From a virus, in the IMG/VR virus record IMGVR_UViG_3300018018_000032, positions 1-22,321 of that record: DNA of 22,321 nt; one strand, written 5' to 3'. The position numbers and the translations under genes are program-made. Below, one piece after another: positions 1 to 6,925 of this stretch. The stretch's first letter is position 1; every line of letters begins with the position of its first letter. The notes below the pieces were generated by a model. That model saw nothing but the letters and a program-made list of their open reading frames with translations. It was not told the origin of the DNA and searched no databases.

Positions 1-85
1 CATGATTGAGGCATGTGGATTTCCAGCCGCTTTACGCTATAGCAGTATTCTACTAGGCGGCTTTTGTTTAGTCAATGCCTAACAT
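1..85. other. Non-coding leader with inverted repeats before the terminase genes
   Basis: No coding frame is supported here. Three nested inverted repeats are visible: AGGCAT (9-14) with ATGCCT (75-80), AGCCGC (25-30) with GCGGCT (57-62), and the 8-bp palindrome GCTATAGC (36-43). A short AGTA/TACT hairpin lies at 44-54. In lambda the cos packaging site lies just upstream of the small terminase gene, so a packaging or recognition element is possible here, but that is inference. The long inner loop and short T run make a plain terminator unconvincing. Confidence 0.3.
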
Positions 86-769
86 GTGGCTATGGAAGAA
101 CCAATTAAACCTAAACCCAATCTTATCGAAATGGCCAAAAAGAGAAGACATCTGCATCTGGTTGAAAAGCTCGCCAAAGGAAAATCTTCCACACCTACCC
201 TTTCCCGGCCAGAGATCGAAGAATTAGAGAAGTATGAAGGGGATCCCGGTTCCCCTGGTATCGTAGATAGCCAGGAGAAAGTCGCCAAGGTCTTCGGCGT
301 AGCCACCCGGACCGTAGAACGTTGGGTCAGGGAAAGGATGCCGACTACTTCTGATGGGAAGTATGATCTTCTAGAGATCCGCGCCTGGCGTGAAATGAGG
401 AGGTATGGTAATACCAAATCTACTAAGAAAAGTGAACTAGAAGATAGAAAAGACGCAGCTGACGCATTCTTTCGTGAATGCAAGGCAAAGTTGGCAGAGA
501 TAACTCTCAAAAAGGTCTTAGGTGAGCTTATCCCCAAAGAAATCGTAGAAAAAGAGCTTATTCAGATTAGTATAGGCATCAAGCGCGCCCTTCTCGCTCT
601 TCCCCAGCAAGTAGCATCCCAACTCGTAGGCCTCGAAGCCCGGCAGATAGATATTTTACTTAGTGATCGCATTAAGGAAGTCATAGAAGTTATTAGAGAC
701 GGTAAAGCCTTATTTAAAAAAATAAAGAATGAGCAAGCAAGCAGAAACGCTAACAATATGGACGCCTAG
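86..769 (+). CDS. Small terminase subunit, Nu1-like DNA recognition protein
   Basis: This is the likely small terminase subunit, which recognises phage DNA and recruits the large subunit. Residues about 60-107 form a Nu1-like winged helix-turn-helix: a segment reading SQEKVAKVFGVATRTVERW, then a GKYDL...W wing. Residues 110-160 are charged and helical, consistent with oligomerisation. The 227-residue reading starts at GTG 86, but ATG 92 two codons later in the same frame is equally likely. Neither has a clear ribosome binding site. The 3' end overlaps the large terminase gene by 41 bases. Position and fold agree with lambda Nu1; the family is inferred from motifs and context. Confidence 0.8.
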   Translation: MAMEEPIKPKPNLIEMAKKRRHLHLVEKLAKGKSSTPTLSRPEIEELEKYEGDPGSPGIVDSQEKVAKVFGVATRTVERWVRERMPTTSDGKYDLLEIRAWREMRRYGNTKSTKKSELEDRKDAADAFFRECKAKLAEITLKKVLGELIPKEIVEKELIQISIGIKRALLALPQQVASQLVGLEARQIDILLSDRIKEVIEVIRDGKALFKKIKNEQASRNANNMDA

Positions 770-2627
770 GGTCCGCAGTGCATGGCAACTCCCCAATGAG
801 CTGACGGTATCGCAATGGGCAGATCAATATCGTAAACTCGACCCTATGATTTCCGCAGAACCTGGCCAGTGGCGCAGCGATCGCACTCCCTATCTTCGTG
901 GCATTATGGATGCCTTTAATGATCCTCTTGTCGAGAAGATCACAATCATGTCCTGTACGCAGGTAGGAAAAACCGAAAGTTGGCTGAACATGCTCGGCTA
1001 TGCCATAGACCAAGACCCAGCCCCTGTCTTAATCGTCATGCCGCGCGAGCCCGATGCAAAATATATTTCAAAGAGCAGAGTCCTTCCAATGATTAGGATC
1101 TCCCCTGAGTTAAGCCAACATCTTACTAAAGATTCAGATGATTTAACCAGACTAGAAATAAAATTGGACCGGATGTTTATCTATTTCGCAGGCGCCAATA
1201 GTCCTGCAGCTCTTTCCGGCAAGCCGGTAAGGTATGTTTTGCGTGATGAAGTTGATAAGTATCCCAAGTTTTCAGGTGAAGAGGCAGATCCAATAAAGCT
1301 TTCCAATGAAAGAACTCATACCTTTTGGAATAGGAAAAGCATAGATTGCTCAACTCCTACCACCAAAAACGGCTATATTTACAGGGAATATGAACGCTCA
1401 GATAAAAGAAGTTACTACGTACCTTGTCCTCATTGTGGTGGATACCAGGTTTTGGAATTCAGACACCATGTAAAATTCCCCGAAGAAGAGCGGGATCCGG
1501 ATATCATTAAGAAAAATAAACTTGCCTGGTATCAATGCGAATACTGTAAGGGAAAGATAATTGATTCAATGAAACAAGAGATGCTTCTTAAGGGTAAATG
1601 GATCCCCGCGGCCATAAAACTTGATTCCAAAGGGCATATACCAGAAAAATTGGATTTTCCAATAGTTTCGCATGTCGGTTTCCACCTTAATGCCCTATAT
1701 TCCCCCTGGCTTACCTTCTCGGATGTAGCGGCTGAATTTCTTGATTCCCACGATGAGCCGGCACTTCTTATGAATTTCATCAACAGCTGGCTTGCTCAGG
1801 TTTGGGAAGAAGAAGCGATAGAAACCAAGCCGGAAAGGTTAAAGCACCTTTGTGGGGATTATGCCCGGGATACGGTCCCGGATGGCGGTATTGTTTTGGC
1901 TGGCGGGGTGGATGTGCAAAAAGATTATTTTATAATTACGATCCGCGCCTGGGGCGTTTATCCTCAATCCTGGCTTATTCATGAAGAAAGAGTCGCCGAA
2001 TGGGAAGAAGTAGAGCATATTTTATTTGAAACCCGGTATCCTTCTGTCGTTCCAGGAATTGAACCTTTTCCTGTAAGATTGACTTGTTTTGATACAGGAT
2101 ACAGGACTAGTGAGGTATATAACTTCTGTCGGAAGTATCCGGGTTTAACCAGGGCGATTAAAGGAAAAGATCAGATAACCGGTGTACCTTATAAAATGGT
2201 CACTATTGATAGATATCCGGACGGCAAGCGTATTCCAGGAGGTCTTAAACTTTGGTTTCTCGATACTAATTATTTCAAAGATAAAATTAGCTTTTTTGTG
2301 CATACGGAACATGCCTCGCCAACATGGCATCTGCATAGGGAGCCTACTGAAGAATATTTCAGGTGGTTTTGTGGTGAACATAAGATCACTAAGCGTGATC
2401 GAAAGACCGGCAGGACTTATGAGGCCTGGGAACCAATTTCCTCACATGCTCAGGCTCATTATTGGGATTCTGAAGTATATGCCCTGGCTGCAGCTGAAAT
2501 GATGCGCGTATTTACTCTAAAGGATGAGGATAAACCTGGTTCGATATCAGAACGACCTGCACAAAAACCTCAGCAAAAACCTCCCAAATGGATCGCAAGA
2601 GAAGGAAAATGGATAGATCATGGGTGA
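729..2627 (+). CDS. terL: Terminase large subunit, lambda gpA-like packaging ATPase/nuclease
   Basis: This is the packaging motor and headful/cos nuclease, of the gpA (GpA/TerL) type. At 632 residues it is near the lambda length. Visible motifs: Walker A SCTQVGKTE at 75-83; Walker B VRYVLRDEVD at 167-176 with the DE pair at 173-174; a four-cysteine zinc knuckle C233, C236, C270, C273 between ATPase and nuclease; the nuclease strand GGVDVQ with Asp395; further acidic candidates Asp455 and Asp580 (HYWDSEVYALAAAE). The C-terminal tail is rich in Pro, Gln and Lys. The start ATG 729 lies inside the small terminase gene and lacks a strong ribosome binding site, suggesting translational coupling. 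Confidence 0.95.
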   Translation: MSKQAETLTIWTPRVRSAWQLPNELTVSQWADQYRKLDPMISAEPGQWRSDRTPYLRGIMDAFNDPLVEKITIMSCTQVGKTESWLNMLGYAIDQDPAPVLIVMPREPDAKYISKSRVLPMIRISPELSQHLTKDSDDLTRLEIKLDRMFIYFAGANSPAALSGKPVRYVLRDEVDKYPKFSGEEADPIKLSNERTHTFWNRKSIDCSTPTTKNGYIYREYERSDKRSYYVPCPHCGGYQVLEFRHHVKFPEEERDPDIIKKNKLAWYQCEYCKGKIIDSMKQEMLLKGKWIPAAIKLDSKGHIPEKLDFPIVSHVGFHLNALYSPWLTFSDVAAEFLDSHDEPALLMNFINSWLAQVWEEEAIETKPERLKHLCGDYARDTVPDGGIVLAGGVDVQKDYFIITIRAWGVYPQSWLIHEERVAEWEEVEHILFETRYPSVVPGIEPFPVRLTCFDTGYRTSEVYNFCRKYPGLTRAIKGKDQITGVPYKMVTIDRYPDGKRIPGGLKLWFLDTNYFKDKISFFVHTEHASPTWHLHREPTEEYFRWFCGEHKITKRDRKTGRTYEAWEPISSHAQAHYWDSEVYALAAAEMMRVFTLKDEDKPGSISERPAQKPQQKPPKWIAREGKWIDHG

Positions 2628-2901
2628 TTGGATAGAAAGACCTGAGGAATGGATACCACACCAGAGTAAACAAAAACATAGGTCTATTGTTAAAGAAGCC
2701 GAAGAGAATCAACAATCGAAAAAAAAGCAATCATTACAATATGGGGTTATTTATCATCCTTTGCGCTGTCCAAGATGCAGAAGTAAGAATATTAAGACAT
2801 ATAAATCTGAACCACCTATCAGGTATCATAAATGTCGAGATTGTGGGTATAATTTTAGAAGCAGGGAAGCTAAAGAGGTAGAGAAGATTATTGCCGTATA
2901 A
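2620..2901 (+). CDS. Small zinc-ribbon protein of unknown role
   Basis: This 93-residue basic protein overlaps the large terminase stop by eight bases. The N-terminal half is polar, rich in Lys, Gln and Glu. The C-terminal half has a zinc ribbon with CPRC (C50, C53) and CRDC (C72, C75), spacing CX2C-X18-CX2C, followed by GYNF. This pattern resembles small nucleic-acid-binding ribbons such as Ogr/Delta-like or NrdR-type fingers, but no family can be named. Its place after terL suggests a regulatory or packaging accessory role; that is inference. The gene is likely real because of tight overlap and the intact ribbon. Confidence 0.75.
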   Translation: MGDWIERPEEWIPHQSKQKHRSIVKEAEENQQSKKKQSLQYGVIYHPLRCPRCRSKNIKTYKSEPPIRYHKCRDCGYNFRSREAKEVEKIIAV

Positions 2902-3241
2902 TCCAGGATTCTTTATCAGGCCGCGATGAATTCTTTGATTTTTGGCAATCTTTTAATTGTTGTTTAAGTTTCTTATTCTTTCTAAAAAGGAGGAGGCATG
3001 CAATTGATATGGATAATGAGATTAATCCTAGGATTAATATTAGGAATCGTTTTAATACTACAGAAACAGTTAAATAAGATATTACTTGATGATCATACTT
3101 ACTTAAAATTCCTAAAAGAAAACCAACCAGAACAATCAGGTAGGAAAAGATGGCTAAAACAGTTTTATAAGGGGCAAGGAGATGTTCTTTTCTTCTCAAA
3201 TATTCTGTCAATTGTCGTAACGGCCGCATTAATATATACAT
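2888..3241 (-). CDS. Alternative antisense membrane protein (rival to 2998-3255)
   Basis: This is listed as a rival reading, not in addition to the plus-strand gene. It would encode 117 residues: a basic N-terminus (YLRRKEH), a 20-residue helix (about 27-46), a loop, a second helix (about 68-88), then a basic coiled tail (RKNKKLKQQLKD). This is an ordinary positive-inside membrane hairpin. It has no ribosome binding site; a TATAAT box lies at 3255-3260 on the minus strand, 13 bases before the ATG, but no good -35 was found. If real it would be a reverse-strand moron facing the regulatory island at 3291-3349. Confidence 0.3.
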   Translation of the reverse strand: MYILMRPLRQLTEYLRRKEHLLAPYKTVLAIFSYLIVLVGFLLGILSKYDHQVISYLTVSVVLKRFLILILGLISLSISIACLLLFRKNKKLKQQLKDCQKSKNSSRPDKESWIIRQ

Positions 3242-3255
3242 GGTTTTTGAAATAA
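2998..3255 (+). CDS. Small two-helix membrane protein (possible holin-like)
   Basis: The 85-residue product has hydrophobic segments at about 5-22 and 63-82 joined by a basic polar loop, so it is probably a membrane hairpin. It starts at ATG 2998 behind a purine-rich AAGGAGGAGG site, the main argument for this reading. A holin or superinfection-exclusion protein would fit, but no family is recognised. The competing minus-strand frame 2888-3241 also encodes a believable two-helix membrane protein and fills the 96-base gap before this gene. The two are mutually exclusive in most scenarios. Codon third positions here are strikingly A-rich. Confidence 0.5.
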   Translation: MQLIWIMRLILGLILGIVLILQKQLNKILLDDHTYLKFLKENQPEQSGRKRWLKQFYKGQGDVLFFSNILSIVVTAALIYTWFLK

Positions 3256-3290
3256 TTATAGCACAAAAAGGGTCAAAAACAGGTAAAAAA

Positions 3291-3315
3291 GTCGTTACTA
3301 CAGCGTAGTAACGAC
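3291..3315. promoter_or_regulatory. Perfect 11-bp-arm palindrome, candidate operator
   Basis: GTCGTTACTAC (3291-3301) and GTAGTAACGAC (3305-3315) are perfect inverted copies separated by AGC. The right arm ends four bases before the -35 box of the promoter at 3320-3349. The symmetry and position suggest a binding site for a dimeric regulator. A T run is absent downstream, so it is not an intrinsic terminator. Confidence 0.6.
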
Positions 3316-3319
3316 CCCC

Positions 3320-3349
3320 TTGACAATTTTATAAGATAAATGAGATAAT
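3320..3349 (+). promoter_or_regulatory. Strong sigma70-like promoter with extended -10
   Basis: TTGACA at 3320-3325 is followed after 18 bases by GATAAT at 3344-3349, with TGA immediately before the -10 (extended -10 type). A second overlapping TATAAT lies at 3349-3354 but with a 23-base spacer. Predicted transcription start is near 3356. The promoter points into a short non-coding stretch ending in a terminator. Confidence 0.65.
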
Positions 3350-3355
3350 ATAATC

Positions 3356-3441
3356 GACAATCTGGAATAATTCCGGCTGATCCCCGGATTTATAATTAAA
3401 AAGGGCATTGCGGTGCCGCAACATCGCATTGCCCTTTTTAT
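3356..3441 (+). ncRNA. Candidate short phage RNA between promoter and terminator
   Basis: Transcription from the promoter at 3320-3349 would yield an RNA of about 86 bases ending at the terminator. It holds no convincing reading frame. Possible hairpins are GGAA/TTCC in the palindrome at 3364-3374 and TCCGG/CCGGA (3372-3376, 3384-3388, loop seven), then the terminator stem. Alternatively it is an untranslated leader read through by an antiterminated polymerase. Confidence 0.35.
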
Positions 3442-3445
3442 TTTA
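3398..3445 (+). terminator. Intrinsic terminator, possibly bidirectional
   Basis: The left arm AAAAAGGGCATTGCG and right arm CGCATTGCCCTTTTT pair over 14 of 15 positions with one T-T mismatch, around a 12-base loop. The right arm runs into TTTTTATTTT. The A run on the left means it could also stop leftward transcription. Confidence 0.8.
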
Positions 3446-3447
3446 GT

Positions 3448-3493
3448 AGCGGCAGACTGGTGCCAGTTCCACTAGTTTGCCGCTTTCTTTTTT
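3448..3493 (+). terminator. Second terminator-like hairpin abutting a ribosome binding site
   Basis: AGCGGCAGACTGGTG (3448-3462) pairs with CACTAGTTTGCCGCT (3470-3484) over 15 positions including two G-T wobbles, with a 7-base loop. TTCTTTTTT follows at 3485-3493 and then AGGAGG (3494-3499) of the next gene. It could be an attenuator or a translation-controlling leader hairpin. Confidence 0.65.
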
Positions 3494-3502
3494 AGGAGGA
3501 TA

Positions 3503-3721
3503 ATGACAGTACCTACCAATCAGGAAATGCTCGATGCCGTAAAAACCGCCATCTACGCCATCCTCACCGGCGGGGCAGTCCAATCATACAATATTAATGG
3601 CCGCAATCTGCAGAAATATTCCTTAACCGAACTCCAAAAAATGAGAAGGGACCTTGAAAAAGCCATCGCAGCTGCCACCGGCAGCGGCCGTAATTATGCG
3701 AAATTTGTGGACCCAACTTAA
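3503..3721 (+). CDS. gpW-like head-tail joining protein
   Basis: The 72-residue protein resembles lambda gpW, the small head-completion protein that caps the portal before tail attachment. The pattern is an N-terminal helix (MLDAVKTAIYAILTG), a beta hairpin (VQSYNINGRNLQKYS), a second helix (LTELQKMRRDLEKAIAAATG) and a short tail. Length and order before the portal match lambda. The AGGAGG site lies only three bases from ATG 3503, an unusually tight spacing, and directly follows the T run of a hairpin. The stop is three bases before the portal start. Confidence 0.8.
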   Translation: MTVPTNQEMLDAVKTAIYAILTGGAVQSYNINGRNLQKYSLTELQKMRRDLEKAIAAATGSGRNYAKFVDPT

Positions 3722-3723
3722 AT

Positions 3724-5418
3724 ATGAAAACAGAAAAACAAAACACGAATAACTGGGTAGCAAATAGAATAGACGACTTAGTCGGGGTATTCTCTCCAAT
3801 TGCCGCAGCAAAAAGAAAATATTTCCGTTTTATCGCACAAACCATGTTTGGCTCTTACCAAGGCGCCTTAGGCGGCCGGTTACGCGGCTCCTGGATAGCC
3901 AGTAGCGGATCCGCAGATGAAGACCTCCTGCGAGATATCGCCAAATTACGCGAAAGAAGCAGGGATCTAATCCGCAATGATGGTATCGCATCGGGCGCAA
4001 TGGATACCATTATTACAAACATCATCGGCTCAGGTATCAGTCCGCAAAGCAGGATAGATAAAGAGATCTTAAAAATCAATGAAGATTATGCCGATAAGTT
4101 ACAGAAACAGTTCGAGAAAATATGGCAAAGATGGGTTCCCTACGCCGATGCCGCCAACCGGCTAAATTTCTATGAAATAGAAGAACTTTCAGAACGTAGC
4201 CGTTTTACAAATGGAGAATCAATAATCGTTCCTTTAAGGATCCCCGCAGCCAAAAGGAAAAGACCCTATTCCATTGCTTTGCAATCTGTAGAAGCGGACC
4301 GACTCGCCACACCAAGCGACCTTTATTCCAATAGGAAAATCCGTTACGGAGTGGAAATAGGGGAATATGGCGAACCGGTAGCTTATTACATACGTAATAC
4401 CCATCCTGGAGATTATTTTTATTCAAAAAGCTTTGATAATTCCAGCCAGAATTATATTCGTTATCCGGCTCTTAATGATTTAGGTGATCCAAACATTTTT
4501 CATCTTTATCATCTAAAACGTTCTGGGCAGACCCGCGGAGAACCATTTTTCACCCCTGTAATCACTCTTTTCCAGGATAGAAATAAGTATATGGAAGCCG
4601 AAATAATGGCCGCCAGGGTAGCTGCTTGTTTCGCCGCATTTGTCAAAAAAGAAATGGCAAATGAATATGCCATGGGGCAATCAGAAAAAGATGAAGAAGG
4701 CAAACAGTTAGAAAGTATCGAACCGGCATTAATCCAATATCTCGAGCCCGGGGAAGATGTTTCCTTTGCCAACCCCAATCGTCCGGGCAATAATTTCGGG
4801 ATATTCATGGAGCGTATCTTACGGGATATTTCATCCGGCCTGAACCTACCCTATGAAATACTCTCTAAGGATTTCTCAAAGTCAAATTATTCCAATACTC
4901 GCGCTGCCTTACTTGAGGCGCGCAGGTTCTTTATGATGCAGCAGCGTTTTATAGCGGATAGGCTTGGTAAGCCGGTGTTCTTCGCGCTTATAGAAGAAGC
5001 TTATCTGCTTGGAGAGCTCCCCATCCTTGATTTTTACCAAAATAGAGAAGCTTACGTGCGCAGCCGCTGGATAGCTCCTGGATGGCAGTGGATAGATCCT
5101 CAAAATGAAGTCACGGCCGCTGCGGATTCTGTAAATAATAATTTCTCTACATTAGCCGAAGAAGCAGCTGATCGTGGCCAGGATTATGAAGAAATATTAG
5201 AGCAACGCGCCAGGGAACAGAAAAAGATAAAAGAACTTGAAGCCAAGTATGGCATAAAATTGACCCCTCAGCAACCGCCTATAATTAAACAACAACTTCC
5301 GGGTAAGAAACAGCCAGGGGATACTGCTCCCGGAGATCAACCAGCTGGTCCTGATGCTCAACAGCCTGGTGAACCCGCTCCTGGTGATCAGCCGGCAGGA
5401 GGTAATCAAAATGAATAA
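3724..5418 (+). CDS. Portal protein, lambda gpB-like
   Basis: This 564-residue protein would form the dodecameric portal ring through which DNA enters the head. It has the layout of lambda-type portals: an N-terminal RARSRDLIRND-like segment here reading LRERSRDLIRNDGIASGAMD (near 76-95), a central IYHLYHLKRSGQTRGEPFFTPV-type clip region near 260-280, and the LPYEILSKDFSKSNYSNTRAALLEARR core near 375-400. The last 45 residues are Pro/Gly/Gln-rich with two copies of an APGDQPAG motif. There is no clear ribosome binding site; the start follows the gpW-like stop closely, suggesting coupling. The gene overlaps the 40-codon frame starting at 5411. Confidence 0.95.
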   Translation: MKTEKQNTNNWVANRIDDLVGVFSPIAAAKRKYFRFIAQTMFGSYQGALGGRLRGSWIASSGSADEDLLRDIAKLRERSRDLIRNDGIASGAMDTIITNIIGSGISPQSRIDKEILKINEDYADKLQKQFEKIWQRWVPYADAANRLNFYEIEELSERSRFTNGESIIVPLRIPAAKRKRPYSIALQSVEADRLATPSDLYSNRKIRYGVEIGEYGEPVAYYIRNTHPGDYFYSKSFDNSSQNYIRYPALNDLGDPNIFHLYHLKRSGQTRGEPFFTPVITLFQDRNKYMEAEIMAARVAACFAAFVKKEMANEYAMGQSEKDEEGKQLESIEPALIQYLEPGEDVSFANPNRPGNNFGIFMERILRDISSGLNLPYEILSKDFSKSNYSNTRAALLEARRFFMMQQRFIADRLGKPVFFALIEEAYLLGELPILDFYQNREAYVRSRWIAPGWQWIDPQNEVTAAADSVNNNFSTLAEEAADRGQDYEEILEQRAREQKKIKELEAKYGIKLTPQQPPIIKQQLPGKKQPGDTAPGDQPAGPDAQQPGEPAPGDQPAGGNQNE

Positions 5419-5533
5419 AAATAGAAAATCCAAATCCAATAAAGAAAAGAAAATAAAGATATCATTTGCTCCCATGAACATGATGGTCAAGGCAAAAACT
5501 TTCATAGTATCGGTTCTTAAAAAAGAATTATAA
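5411..5533 (+). CDS. 40-residue basic protein between portal and protease
   Basis: ATG 5411 lies inside the last codons of the portal gene and is preceded by GGAGGT at about 5399-5404, correctly spaced. The product begins MNKNRKSKSNKEKKIKISFA and is strongly basic in its first half, with a short hydrophobic helix (TFIVSVL) near the C-terminus. Its TAA ends two bases before the next start, so it bridges two genes exactly. No family is recognised. It may be a real small protein, a coupling leader that delivers ribosomes to the protease gene, or both. Confidence 0.6.
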   Translation: MNKNRKSKSNKEKKIKISFAPMNMMVKAKTFIVSVLKKEL

Positions 5534-5535
5534 AT

Positions 5536-6855
5536 ATGCCTACACCCAGGCCTAAGGAAAAAGAGAAAGATTTTATTGATAGATGCATACCTCAATTGAT
5601 CGAGACAGAAGGACGTAAACCGGATGAGGCCTCAGCTATTTGCCACAGCATTTGGGATAAGCACAATAAGAAAAAGGGGGGTATTGAAATGCCAAAAACA
5701 GAATTCCTAAGGTCGAATATTGCCCAGGGCATAGAGCAGGGCGCTCAAGGTGTGGATCCGGGATTTAAACATGATAAAGGCAAGGGTGCGATTTTCGGAT
5801 ATACCGTGATCACCAAGGGCAAACTCAACGGGCAAGATGTCCGCAATTGGGAAATGGATGATACATCCCTGGATCAGATCGTAGAACTTGGCAATAAAAG
5901 CGCCATCGGAATTAAATCCCGTTTTGGCCATCCCAATATGAGCGGAGAGGCGTTAGGCACCTTCCTTGGCCGCGCCAAGAATTTCCGGCGCGATGGTGAT
6001 GTAGTAAGAGCTGATCTTTACTTCGATGAAACAGCCTATAAGACCCCCAACGGGGATTTGGCAACCTATATATTGGATCTTGCCAGTAATGATCCGGCAT
6101 CTTTCGGCACCTCAATAGTATTTTCTGCAGATCTGGAAACCCGGCTGGAAAAAGACAGTACCCCTAAGAAAGATGGGAGCGGCAAACCCCTGCCGGCATT
6201 GGTAAGATTTAAAAAATTATTTGGCTCTGATGTTGTTGATGATCCCGCGGCCACAAACGGCATGTTCAGCAAATTCTTCAATGAAAGCGTGGAATTATCG
6301 GCAAAAGCCACAGAGTTTTTAGATAAATTACTTTGCGATCCCGATGCATTAGACCGCGTGATGGGCTTTCTCGAGAGATATAGAGAAAATCGGGTTGAAA
6401 TAGAGCTAGAAGAAGAGAAAAAGCAATCTAACCAACTTCACAAGGAGGTAGGAGAAATGGACCCAAAAGAGTTGACATTGGAAATATTGACCAAGGAAAG
6501 GCCTGATCTGGTTGCCTCGATACAGAGTGAGGCAGCGAATAAGGCAATCACAGGCGAACGTGCCCGCGCATTGGCCATTACCAAAGCAGCCAATACGGAA
6601 TTCAAAGGCATGGGGATGGAAGCCTTAAGTGAAGAATCCATCGAAAAAGGCAACACACTTGATGCTGCTCTCGCATCCATGCGCGGTAAAAGGTTAGCTG
6701 ACCTTACGGCAGCCGGCAATAAGGCCCCGGGTGCAGATGATGCAGAATCCGGGAAAGAAAAAACGCACCTTGAACTGGCAAAAGCGTACCAGGCAGAGCA
6801 CAAATGTACCATTGTAGAGGCATTGAAAGCAACCGTGCCCGTGAAAAAGCAATAA
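5536..6855 (+). CDS. Prohead protease with C-terminal scaffold domain
   Basis: This 439-residue protein would mature the prohead by cleaving scaffold. Residues 1-45 carry a module with CIPQLI...AICHSIWDKH, seen at the N-terminus of other phage proteins. The protease domain spans about 50-230, with His132 in RFGHPNMSG and Ser193 in FGTSIVF as candidate catalytic residues, a His/Ser arrangement typical of S78-like prohead proteases; lambda gpC by contrast is S49/ClpP-like. From residue 260 the sequence is charged and helical. An in-frame internal start at 6457 would release the scaffold part. Another in-frame ATG at 5689 follows an A5G6 run and could be the true protease start. Confidence 0.85.
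   Translation: MPTPRPKEKEKDFIDRCIPQLIETEGRKPDEASAICHSIWDKHNKKKGGIEMPKTEFLRSNIAQGIEQGAQGVDPGFKHDKGKGAIFGYTVITKGKLNGQDVRNWEMDDTSLDQIVELGNKSAIGIKSRFGHPNMSGEALGTFLGRAKNFRRDGDVVRADLYFDETAYKTPNGDLATYILDLASNDPASFGTSIVFSADLETRLEKDSTPKKDGSGKPLPALVRFKKLFGSDVVDDPAATNGMFSKFFNESVELSAKATEFLDKLLCDPDALDRVMGFLERYRENRVEIELEEEKKQSNQLHKEVGEMDPKELTLEILTKERPDLVASIQSEAANKAITGERARALAITKAANTEFKGMGMEALSEESIEKGNTLDAALASMRGKRLADLTAAGNKAPGADDAESGKEKTHLELAKAYQAEHKCTIVEALKATVPVKKQ
6457..6855 (+). CDS. Nested scaffold protein from internal start (Nu3-like)
   Basis: ATG 6457 is in the same frame as the protease gene and is preceded by AAGGAGG at 6442-6448 with an eight-base spacer, much stronger than the site of the full-length gene. 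The product would be 132 residues beginning MDPKELTLEIL, helical, charged and cysteine-poor, as scaffolds are. Lambda makes scaffold Nu3 the same way from within gene C. The arrangement would give excess scaffold over protease. It ends with the protease at the same TAA. Confidence 0.7.
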   Translation: MDPKELTLEILTKERPDLVASIQSEAANKAITGERARALAITKAANTEFKGMGMEALSEESIEKGNTLDAALASMRGKRLADLTAAGNKAPGADDAESGKEKTHLELAKAYQAEHKCTIVEALKATVPVKKQ

Positions 6856-6892
6856 GCAGAGTTTAACATCGTTCTTTGTTGGCAAAAAGCAA

Positions 6893-6925
6893 TTAACCAA
6901 TTCCAAAAGGAGGGAAGTAAAGATG
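6893..6925 (+). repeat. Translation leader, copy 1
   Basis: This 33-base stretch ends in the ATG of the decoration gene and matches 7315-7347 at 31 of 33 positions. It contains AAAAGGAGGGAAGTAAAG, a strong ribosome binding site. The paired copies sit before the two proteins needed in the highest numbers. Confidence 0.75.

Noticed and set aside
79-537. Minus-strand 152-codon frame over the small terminase
   Set aside because: Serine/leucine-rich shadow of a helical charged gene, with no ribosome site.
3291-3315. Palindrome as an intrinsic terminator for the upstream gene
   Set aside because: No T run follows on either strand, and it abuts a -35 box, so an operator is more likely.
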